Origin: Melitaea cinxia
Lineage: Eukaryota; Arthropoda; Insecta; Lepidoptera; Nymphalidae
NCBI RefSeq assembly: GCF_905220565.1
Contig: NC_059415.1
Location: 6,687,501-6,751,500, forward strand
DNA: 64,000 nucleotides
Reading direction: 5' to 3'
A program made the translations under genes and the position numbers. The notes below the pieces were generated by a model that made no database searches, was not told the DNA's origin, and was given only the letters and a program-made list of their open reading frames with translations. This document shows positions 19,501-29,900 of this stretch, piece by piece; positions within the stretch are counted from its first letter, which is position 1; each line of letters starts with the position of its first letter.

Positions 19501-22500
19501 GTCAGGAGTTATTTTTGTTTCCACATACACTGAATTCTCTACATTTGATTTAACTAGTTTTGGTTCCCTTTTACTAGGTGACTTTTGAGATTTTATTGGC
19601 GATCTTTGGGATTTCTTTGGCGATTTTCTAGGAGATATTACGGATTTTTGTGGTGAAATAGATCGTGGATGTTCACTGTTACATTTCTGCCTCTTAGATG
19701 GAGATGAGCATTCTTCTGGATCACACAATGCTACAAGTGGATGGGTTTGCTCATAGAGATGTTTTAGCAGTTGTATAGCTGTAAATTTTTTATATTTTTT
19801 TTAAAAACAGAGATAATTTTAAGAAATAAAAATATTTCATTATCTAGACACAAAATGACGACTTTTAATATTTTTGACTGGTAACTAAATTAATCCATAA
19901 CTTCTGAACAACTGCACCAAATTTCGGTAACTTTTATTGCATTTGTTATGATCATTTAAGGCAAAATCATCGGCGAAAAGCTGATGGAGCCATAGTTTTT
20001 AAAGAAGAAGAAGAAGATCATTTAAGGACATCGATATGTTTACGACAAAAAAATTGCTATGGCAGTACATTTGCTGTATTAGTATTATATAAATGTTACT
20101 AAATTATATTAATTTACTCAAATTAAACATAATAATTATATGGAACATTACCTCTTTTTCTCTTAAATGGTTTTAGCCCATATTTTTCCAACTCTCTGTT
20201 TCTTTCGGGTGACGTCATTGCTTCATAATCCATCATTGGTGTTACATTTTGTGTTTTTATTATGTAATTACTATTTCTAGGTGTGTTCTGTACTTCTTTA
20301 ATCACACATTTGGTTATAACGGGTGTAGAAGTATCAGATATTACTTTTTGCGAATTTAATACTGCCTTAGGTGTACAAATTTTATTTACACTAGTTGTAG
20401 GTATGTCACCATTGCTGAACAATCTATTTGAACTTTCGAAGTCAGATACATTATCCAATATTGAAACACCTCCAATTTCGAAATTGTGTCTCGATTGATG
20501 CATGGAATAGTTGAATTCTTTATCAGAAATCTCGAAACATTCGGACTCTTTACTGGAACTAGAATCTTCATTGTTTGAAGTTCCAATTTTACTACTACTA
20601 TTTAATGTATTATTATTATTGGACTTAAGAGAAGTTTGAGGTGTGCATTTACTTCTTTTACTTACAACATCGTCAAACATTTCATCATAATCTACAGATA
20701 TATTGTCTACTTTACCTAAATTATTTATATCGGGATATTTTGGTATACATATTTCCATAGCTTCATTGGATGAATCAGAGCTTTGAGTTAAATCAATCCC
20801 ATCAGCCTCAGCTACATCACTTTTAGCATTATTGTTTTTTTCTAATCGTTTAAATGAGGTACATTCATTATCTTTCATTAGTATACATGAATCGTTATTC
20901 GGACTTTTAGCATGAGATGGGCTTTTATTATCACAATCAGTATTTTCCAATTCTACTTTGTCTTCTGAATTATTATTGGGTAAATTATTATTGCGAAAAT
21001 AATATGAATCCTTATATAAATTTTCATTATAACTATAAAAGTCATGATTATAATCAAAATCATCTATTTTGTTATTCTTTTCCGATTTATTACAATCATT
21101 ATATACAATATCTGAATCTTTTGGTGCATTTGGTAATTCTTTATTTATCACAGGACTGGATTTGTCTGATAAATCATCCTTTTTTGTGAGGCCATTTTCT
21201 GAGCCATTATCCGCATTCGAGGATTGAGTTATATCAATTTCTAAATTAGTATTATTTTCTTTACTCAAATTATTTTCATCAATATTACAACTGTTGTCAA
21301 TATCCTTTGGTTCTAAACTATTATCTTCTGTATTTTTGCTAGAATTTGAAATTATTAAGTCTTTTTGGCTCATATAAATATCTTCTTTTGATATAGGATC
21401 TGATAATAATTCTGAATCTCCAACAATTATAACATCACCTACTAAATTATCAATATTTGAACTGGCTCTTTCTGTTAATGGAAAAATGCAAGAATTTGTC
21501 TGTGTTAAATCTATATGTAAATTTTCTGGTAGAAAGTTATTGGATAAATTTATTTTTGAATATGTAATTTGTGTTAGATCAATGTTTTCTATAACATTTT
21601 GTTTAGAACTGGAAGGAAGGCATTCCATTTTTTCTACTTTAGCATTATCATCATTTTTAATTTCTGGGTTGATTCGGGATGTTAATAGTTTTTTATTTGA
21701 TACTTTATCAGAAACAATTTCCACACAATCACTATTTATAATCATTTCATCTAATAAGTCTTTTCTTTCTATTGCAGCAATGTTAGCATCAAATACATTA
21801 ACATCAAATTTAGATTGAGTTACATCTATTTTAAAATTTTCTGTTTCAATATTATTCTCATTTTTTTCATTTTGTGTAATAAAATCTTGTGTAAGATCAA
21901 TATCTACACAGTTTTGTTTGATACTAGTTGAGACACATTCTGTAATCTCCATTACATTTGATTTTCTATTTGTAATATTTACTTTTTTTTGAGAAAGTTT
22001 GATTTTAAGTGTTTTATCACTTTCAGGAGCACTAGACACACATTCTGTTAAATCCATACAATCTGTGACATTATTCTTACTTTGAGTTACATTGTCTTCT
22101 ACGGTTTGGATAGCATTGTGTGTATCATCTGATGTTAAGGAAAAATCATCATCAAATAAATCTGGTGATGCACTTCTTAGATTTTGTGTTATTGTTAACA
22201 TGGTGTCAAGCTTTAAAGTACTTTTACTGTTTGTACACAAGTCACTTATTTCTTTATTTGTGGTTGCTATTGTACCATTATCATTTTTCTGTGATACTGA
22301 TAACATAGTATCAAATTTTAAATTATTTTTACTATGTGAGTATAAGTTGTTCATTTCATTATTTGTGGACACTTTTATATCATTGTCCACACCCACATCA
22401 ATGACCATATATTGGCTATTATTTTCACTACTTTTAAACATATTAGAATTGTTTACTATACACTTACTTTCTATAATACTTTGTGCTGCGTATATTGAAC

Positions 22501-23272
22501 CACTTAATATGACATCTAATTCATCTTGTGTGCAATCAATGTTTTCAAAATTAATATTTTTTACCTCTCTCTTAGGGCTTGCAGGTCTGCCCGGTATATT
22601 TGACCAATCCTTTAACATACAATATTTACTTGTTGTTTTCTCAAACAAATCCTTCACATAAAATACGTCGTCAATTTTCATACATTCATAGAGTATATTT
22701 GTCGCCTTGTAAAATACTTCTAGGTCATAATAATTTGACGTAATTTTATTCTTTAGAGGAGATTTACAAATATTCTTTGCTAAGACTTCTGCGTATCTCT
22801 CAGATATAATTTGTTTTTTCTCTTCATCAGAAACAAGTAGCAGTTTGTATTGTTTTTTAACTTTTTTTCGTTTATTGGAGTCTTTGGATACTTTTGTATT
22901 TGGAACTCTAAATCCGTACTCTTGTAATGTTATTCTTATCCTTGCAGTTTTCTCCTGAGAAGACAAAGGTTTTGATTCTTGCAAATTTTCATCAAATTTA
23001 GTTTCCGTTTCTTGAAGTGATTTTGACAATGTTATTGCCAATTGCAGTTCTTCAGGGTCAATATCAAGACCATTCTTTTTACAAACTTGGTCAAACGCTT
23101 TTGAATATGAAACGATTTCACTGTTTTTATTTTTTATCAATGTCCTAATATCTTTTTGATTTTTAATTTTCTTTATGGGTTTCTTTGCTCTACTTACTTT
23201 TGGTTTTTGCACTTTTTTAGGGCCAGTGGTATAAATTTTTTTCGTATGAAATTCAGATGAGCTATCATCCAT
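16577..23272 (-). CDS. SLX4: SLX4/MUS312-like structure-specific endonuclease scaffold
   Basis: Exons in transcription order: 23272-20152, 19778-19441, 17360-17208, 16645-16577; GT-AG junctions; 1226 aa. Residues about 58-90 (DPEELQLAITLSKSL) match the MLR region that binds XPF/MEI-9. Residues about 1010-1055 are the SAP-like segment (SPERNRELEKYGLKPFKRKR, then AIQLLKHLYEQTHP). The last two exons form the C-terminal domain that binds SLX1 (LREAILRYEPVNI, then DLLRFLDKKCITVKT). SLX4 scaffolds nucleases that cut recombination and crosslink-repair intermediates. The long middle is acidic and disordered, rich in Asn, Ser and Asp, with about nine IDLTQ-type motifs. No UBZ finger or BTB domain was recognised. 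A GTG-led extension upstream (to 23344) is less likely than the ATG chosen; an upstream non-coding exon is possible. Confidence 0.9.
18031..18268 (+). repeat. tRNA-headed SINE, family A, copy 2 (SLX4 intron 2)
   Basis: Near-identical to 4321-4565, including GGGTTCGATTCCCACCCC and CCCCGAGTCTGGGTGTAATA. It lies antisense to SLX4 and is followed by a TA-dinucleotide run at about 18295-18316. Confidence 0.8.
18836..19025. repeat. Minisatellite, ~18 bp unit CCTAATCCCCTACTATA (SLX4 intron 2)
   Basis: About ten head-to-tail units of CCTAATCCCCNACTATA with point variation. On the SLX4 RNA strand each unit contributes GGGG plus TTAGG, giving G-quadruplex-like spacing. A poly-G tract (19276-19290) and GGAGGGAGGGGGGG lie 250-300 bp away on the plus strand. 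Confidence 0.8.
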
Positions 23273-23348
23273 TACAGTATCCTTGGAAAAATAGGTGCTT
23301 ATAACAGAGCATGGAGTGAGGCATTCACTGGCAATTAAAAACACTTAT

Positions 23349-23370
23349 TTTATTAACTAAATAATTTATT
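23349..23370 (-). promoter_or_regulatory. Poly(A) signals of the small membrane-protein gene
   Basis: Two TTTATT hexamers (23349-23354 and 23365-23370) read AATAAA on the minus strand, 58-80 bp after the stop codon at 23428. They fall within 100 bp of the SLX4 start codon. Confidence 0.45.
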
Positions 23371-23427
23371 TACATTACAATATTTTACAACTGACTAACC
23401 CACCTAATACTCTTCTCTACATTCATG

Positions 23428-23814
23428 TTATTTATCAGGCAAATCAGTCCTTGCTTCCTCTTTTAACAATTTTCTGATCGTGTCACCAGATCTATTAGGT
23501 AAACCACTAGCGATCATAAGTTTTCTTTCTACTTCTTCTATTGGATCTCTATATATAGGATCGATTGTTTTTCTAATCTTACCCGTGACACTCGAGTATC
23601 TGAAAAAGTAGCAATTTCATAACTATTCCTAATTGTAAACAAACAGTTTATAACAATATTTTCGTTAATCTCACTAAGTCACTCACTGGTAAAATGCACC
23701 GATCAAAAGTCCAGCACTTAAAACACATCCGCTAACAATATTTATCGCTTTAGCAGCAGGCGTTCCATTTAATTTTCTAGGTTTCCATTTGGACGTATCC
23801 ACACCAATCGCCAT
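23428..23814 (-). CDS. Small single-pass membrane protein, 99 aa, unrecognised
   Basis: Two exons, 23814-23687 and 23599-23428, with a GTGAGT donor and TTTTTCAG acceptor; 300 nt including stop. The N-terminus is MAIGVDTSKWKPRKLNGTPA. Residues about 23-42 (AINIVSGCVLSAGLLIGAFY) form a likely membrane helix. The rest is charged, with KTIDPIYRDPIEEVERKLM and a Leu/Lys-rich end LPDK. The short basic N-terminus, single helix and soluble tail would suit a mitochondrial inner-membrane assembly or structural factor, but I do not recognise the family. SLX4 follows on the same strand 155 bp downstream, so the two may share regulation. The frame-consistent splice and the clean start and stop support a real gene. 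Confidence 0.75.
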
Positions 23815-24010
23815 TTTTTCGGTTAAAAAGTACTGTCAAAGTCAATTAGCATCACGGGCCGCGTTCCACTAAGCGTCCGCAACGCCCGCAATCCCGCATC
23901 TGCCATTCTATCGTTCCACCCACAGGTTCTATCTGAAGCCCGTGGTCGTCGACTGTTCGCGTCTCGCGACTACATCAACCACAAAATAAAGGTAGGCAAT
24001 ACTCGAAAAC
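23815..24010. promoter_or_regulatory. GC-richer probable promoter of the small membrane-protein gene
   Basis: The segment upstream of the start codon has a raised density of CG dinucleotides (GCCGCGTTCC, CGTCCGCAACGCCCGC, GGTCGTCGACTGTTCGCG) in an otherwise AT-rich region. No TATA box is evident. Confidence 0.4.
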
Positions 24011-24714
24011 TCGTTGAGGGAAATTTAAAAAAAAGAATTGTCAATGTCAAATTGTGAATGTTCTCTCATTCGATTCTGGATCTGCAATAATGTAACGATA
24101 AATTCCCGGGAATTCATGTTGAATTAAGTTTAACTCCAATCCATAGGAAATATCTCTCGGTAGAGAGTACTATATTTTTTGTGAAATATTCACTCACAAC
24201 ACCCACAGCTTCATGTTTTCAGTTCACCCAAGAAGCTTACATAAAACAGTTGTATAAGCTTCTTGAGTTCACCATTGTCGCCATATTGCGAGCACACAGC
24301 TGACACCTGATAGACCAAAATATGCGTTCCACTTATAAAATTTGCCCACAAGACCCAAGGTGCTTTTTACGTTTGTAAAAAAGTAATTTCAGATTTTCAG
24401 CAGTCTTTGTGACTTGTGTTTGTGACTGTGTGGTCTTTGTCGTTGGCGTTGTGGGCCTTACGTGGTACGCGCCCAAAATGTCTGGTTTACGTAAATTCTT
24501 TTTTAACAAGTATTTTAAATATTTTCATAACAAATTTAATACATGTATGCAATAAAATATTAATTCTGTTTAATTTTTTATACAACAAACTGTTTATATT
24601 AACACAAGACACTGCATAGGTATATGCTATGACATTTGCACATACAAGAATTTGACTACAAAGTTACAAACTTATTTAATATAGATATATGTACTTAAAT
24701 TATAAATTATAAAG
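24011..24714. other. Intergenic, no gene recognised; one palindrome
   Basis: Contains a 10 bp perfect inverted repeat AAGAAGCTTA...TAAGCTTCTT (about 24231-24265) and otherwise AT-rich unassigned sequence. Confidence 0.4.
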
Positions 24715-26105
24715 GTTGGCGGTTGTTTCCAAAAAAGATCGATTATTTAATCGATTTGAATCGTAGCCGGATGAATCGATTATTAAAAAAATCGAGGTCC
24801 AAAAGATCGATTTCTAAAAAACCGAATTTTTTTCAAGTTTGTATATACAGTATGAATATAAATCCATTTTATAAAAAAAAAGAAAGATACCATAATAAAC
24901 AATTTCTGAAATCTCATTAGTAAAATCAGGAATTTTTTAGTTTAGGGAATTCTACAGTAAAATTATTTTTATTACCATATCAAAGTATCAGATCAGGTAT
25001 AAAAGAAGACATTTATTTTCTAATGTATTTTTTAAATTAAAAGTTAAGAAAATATACTCTGGCTAACGAAAGTAGATATTCGATTTTTTGCATAGTTTTT
25101 AAATGACAACACTGTAGAGTCTGTAGGTTCCCACCATCGGGTATATTACCTCTTTAACTGGGAAATATCTAGCGGAAACCTACTAATATTTAAATATAAA
25201 TAATAATAAAGATAGTGTTACCTTTCATATGTAAGTATTTTTTAATCACATTATTACTGTATATTTCTTTTAAACCTTTTTTAAACTTAAAAATTACAAA
25301 TGTTATCGGTCGTGACTCGTGTTGTTTTGGATTAGTTTATCAACACAGGCTACTCGCTTTTATACAATATGCGGATCGGTCGAGCGACTGTTGCTTATGC
25401 CTCAAAGATTGCAACATTAGGATTACAAGGTTGTTGCCGGCCTTACTCACCACAGGAATACATAACAAACACTATTTGAGGTTACTTTATTTCTTTTCTT
25501 CATCTACAGATATACAAAATTCTTGAACACAAACACATCAAACCAAACAGTACTGAGGCCGGTTATATTCAAAGCATTCGAACATTTACAAGAAATAGAA
25601 ATATTAATGCCAGTAAAAAGCACCGACTCCATTATACAATACTGATACAACAATCGGTCGGGTACAGAAAGAAAATAAGTCATTTATTTTAGCGGTCCCG
25701 GTTGAAGATATAAAGGAAGCAATGAAAGGGTTTAAGGCTCTGCCGACTGAAATCAATCATTGGTTCAATAATTTTGTTTTGGAGAGTAAATTGTCATAAA
25801 AGATGAGGGTGTATAGAGAAAGATATGAGTGATAGCAAATAGAAAGAGAAAATATGAAAAGTAGATAGTGAATGAACAGAGCAAGTTGATACAAGGAATA
25901 CTAATTCGCGAGTTTTTGAGTAATTAACCCTTTAACTGGCAACACCGTAATATTACGAGGACATTCAGCTAATTGTAAATAATTTTATGGTTTTTACCAA
26001 AACAGAAAAAATCGATTCAGTGCAACATCGATTTAAAAATCGGTTTATTTGGACCGAGGAATCGATTCTTCGATTAATCGATTTCAGATCGTCATGCCTA
26101 GTCTG
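24715..26105. mobile_element. Putative non-autonomous DNA transposon with ATCGAT-rich ends
   Basis: The left 120 bp holds clustered ATCGATT motifs with ATCGAGGTCCAAAAGATCGATTT. The right 100 bp, read in reverse, holds the similar CTCGGTCCAAATAAACCGATTTTTAAATCGAT. This suggests imperfect subterminal inverted repeats of a ~1.39 kb element. No transposase is visible inside. The exact ends and the target duplication are unresolved. Confidence 0.4.
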
Positions 26106-26230
26106 ATGTGATGTCAAACTTGTAATGTGTCAAATAATATGTAAATCACGGTCTTGTATAATATATGCGGGAAATAGGTAAATGAAATCAAATAGCAAAT
26201 TTTATCAGAGTTTATTTAGTTTTTTTAGTA

Positions 26231-26486
26231 TACTGTGTGGTTACGGTAGTACAGAATATAGCCACCCCTTTTTCCCGGTTCCACTACCACCATGGAACTT
26301 AAAAAGCCGAACGATGGCGGGATAACCATCCAACTGCTGGCTTTGAAATACACAAGCCGAAAACGGGCAGCAGTGTCTTCGGTGCGACAAAGCCAGCCCT
26401 GCGGTCACCAACCCGCCTTCCCAGCGTGATGACTATGGGCAACACACATGAGTTCACGCCATTTTTGGCGTGAACTTGTGGAGGCT
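26231..26486 (+). repeat. RTE-tailed short repeat, copy 2
   Basis: Shares CTGTGTGGTTACGGTAGT, GGATAACCATCCAACTGCTG and GAACTTGTGGAGGC with the copy at 3942 but lacks the last ~40 bp of the tail. Confidence 0.75.
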
Positions 26487-26960
26487 TTATTTTTATTTAG
26501 GAGGAATCTAATACACATTGACTTATGCCTCAAAATGGTCACAGCATGGAATCAGATTTCCCCGACTCCACATAATCTTGTTTGCCATACACCTAGAGTG
26601 TTCTTTAGAAGCTGGAGGTGTGGAGGGACGCATTCTAAATGTCAACCAAGTATTCGTTTTACCTAGTTTAATTTGTATTAATATTGTTTTACAAATGCAT
26701 CTTGAATCACGTGATTCCCAGGATATGCGAGTGTGGTAGGTACTGCGTTGTTTATATTACTAAATACAAGTATTTTAAATGTTTGTTTTGTTTTAGGTCA
26801 TCTCGAATTTATTGAAAGTTTGCATGATTTTGAAAACAGTAAACTGAAATCTCTTGTAGTCATCATCAAACCAGTGATTCTTTACTAACAGAACCAAAAG
26901 TTAACAAGTCAAGCAACAATTATATTATTAATGTAGACCAAACAAATAAACATTATTATA

Positions 26961-29900
26961 ATGTCTCTATTACAAAATCTGCCTTACAAAGAATACAAAT
27001 ATGTTTTGACGTTAAGTGCAGAAAAATGTGAACTCATAGCCAAGTTAGCAGATTTAAAGTTGGTGACACATTTATTTATTGGATTTGGATAATTTTCTTA
27101 GAAAATATTACATTTCATTATGTTTTTTTTTTTTTCTTCAGAATATCATTCAATGATAGTAAAAAGCCAGGTGAAACGTTGATCAAACATCTAGATCGTC
27201 GTGGCTGCTCATTACAACAGTATAGAACCCTTATCCATACTGCATTCAATACAAAAACTATAATTACGTATTACCAACCCTTTTCAAAGGTCGCTGTACT
27301 CATTGCAAATGAAAAATATGAACATTTATCCAAACTAACCACTCCATCTATAGACTGTGATTCGTTAGCATGTAATTTAAGAAATCTGGGTTTTATCACA
27401 GTTACTGTAAAAAATACAAAAGTTGGTGATTTGAAGGATATTTTACAGAACATATTTCAAGCAATACCTGGGGACTCTTATTGTAAGTAGTATATTTTTG
27501 ATGTTTTGTAAGTTTATAATGGTACACAAATATATAACTGGATTAATAATATAATTTTAAAATAGAAGCATAAATAAAAAAAAAAATTGTTCTTATAAAA
27601 ATAATTTCAAAATTACACAAAATATAACTTTGTCCACTTCTTTTTTTATACTATAGGTAATAATATATATAATATGTATAATTGTATAATAAAATTAAAA
27701 AGACCTTTTATAAAAATAAAAAAAATACAATTATTATAATTTTTTTGCAGGTTTTGTATTTTATGCTGGTCATGGCTGTGAATTATGCAACACAAAATGT
27801 ATTCTTAGCATAGATTGTCCGATGGAAAATATCGACTTTAGTCATTGTATCACTGAGAACTGGTTGTTACGTGAAGTGGAAAAATGTAAACCAGAAACTT
27901 GCATACTTATCATGGATATGTGCAGAATTAATTTAGATAGGTTAGTAATTTAGGAAAAATTATATAACAAAACCAGTTATTATAATAGTGGGGCCTATTT
28001 ACTTTTTTAACCCTTAAACAGGCCCCGAAGAACTGCTGTAAGAAATAAAGTGTTATATATGGATTTAGGCTTTGAATAGCGGCCTGTATGATTCCTTATC
28101 AATACACTCTGAAAAAAAACACTGAAAGTCCTGAAAAAAAATGTGGGAAAACATAATCCCATTGCCTGGGTAGAGACTACCCTTTATGTGTGATAACTAT
28201 ATATAAATGTCGAATGTTTGTGTGTTCATAATTTTAGTGTTTGATTACTAGATCATTATTATTTTAAATTGTAATTGCTATTATTTAATTATTTATTTGA
28301 AAATTAATAAATAATTTGTTTTAAAAACAATTATATTTATTTTTTTAAATTCAGGTAGAGGTTATTTTGTGGTAAGTAAAACAAATTATTTTTATTATGA
28401 ATCACTTATTTATTATTAATGTTATTTATTATGAAATAGTTTTAATCCCCAGAATGAGATTGGTGGAACGATTTCATACATGGATCAACGCATAATGCAA
28501 CATTACAAATTTCGCATACGTATTTTGAACGTTTTTCTTGGTTGCGTGTACTGCAGAATCTGCAACGTTTGAAGGTCGACAATTTTAAAAAATGTTGTCC
28601 TTGCCGACTCAACCTTATCTCGTCAGGCACGCCAAAAACTCCGCCTTTTTTATTTTTGAACAGCACTGGATCTTGTTTTTTTAGTGACAGATGAGCAGAT
28701 TTCAGACTTCTCGCCAAACGCAATCTAAAATCCCTGTGTATGTTTTGTCGGGTTTCATTCTTGTGTTTATACAAAATATATGAATTAATCACAGCGCTCT
28801 CGAACAAAAACCAGAACATCCTAAACCAAGATTTATTAGACCTTCGACCAATGCTATACGAGCTTCGGAAGTGATCAAAATGATCTACTCCACCCATGTA
28901 TCTCGTGTATTCGGCAATAGCAGATGGGCAGTACATGTCCTTTTTTCGCCCGTCCTTTTGGGTTCTTTGGATTACTTCAATTCTTCTAGGATCTACTGCA
29001 GTGGTAATTACGTAAACATCTTTTGTGTCTTTCCATTTTATAACCGCTGAAGGAGGGCAAACGCGGAAAGTAAATTCACCTGGTGCGAGTTTATTTTCTT
29101 TGATCTTTTGTCGCTCTTCCGGAGTTCGAGGTTTTTGAACAGCCAAATCTTTGGGAAGACCTTTTCGTTGCATTCGAACAGTTGCAATTGCAAAAAGTCC
29201 TCTATTATAAAGGCATTCCATGAGAGCTACGGATGAAAAAAAATTGTCAAAAACCAGTAGTGTATTTCTTGGTAGCCCTTGACTTAATTTGTTTATGACT
29301 CTGTAACCCAGCCCTTCTTCGGTGGGTTCATTATCTTTTCCTACGTATATATCGGTTTGATATAGATACCCAGTTTCTGAGTCACAACGGCACCATGCTT
29401 TGAAGCCCCGTTTTATGGGCTTATTCGGCATATATTGCTTTTTGCTGTCACGTCCCTTGAATTTGATCATACTTTCGTCTATAGACTGGCTTTGTGAATT
29501 GGTTGCGTTCTCCTGGAACGTTCTGTTTAGTATGGTCAGCATAGGTCTTATTTTTTGGAGTCTATCGTGATCTATGTGATCACGGGGTAAATGGGTTGTA
29601 ATATCACATGCATGTATGTTCTCCAGAAGTTTCTTAAATCTTTTGCAAGTCATGGTACTACTAATTTCACCGTTGTTGTAAAATGGATCAGAACTCCAAT
29701 ATAGTTCAATATCTGGCAAAGGGTTTAGACCCATAAGAATTATTACAGCAAGAAATGCTTTAACTTCATTAACGTTTGTGTCTCTCCAAAACTTGCTCTG
29801 TTTTACTGCAGCATATTTATTCGTATTTAATACAATAATTTCAAAAAGTTCTTGTGGAAAAATATTATTGAAATATTGAATAGGAGTACTTCTATGATCA

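Noticed and set aside
20917..21189. 90-codon Tyr/Asn-rich frame antisense to SLX4
   Set aside because: Composition follows directly from the low-complexity coding strand.
22092..22661. 189-codon open frame antisense to SLX4
   Set aside because: Hydrophobic, Ser/Leu-rich shadow of the acidic, Asn-rich SLX4 exon; no start context, no family features.
26797..26853. Extra 5' exon of MALT1 after an acceptor-like TTTTAG
   Set aside because: Open only briefly, the next plausible donor is weak, and joining it to the start at 26961 gives no continuous frame; kept only as a possibility.
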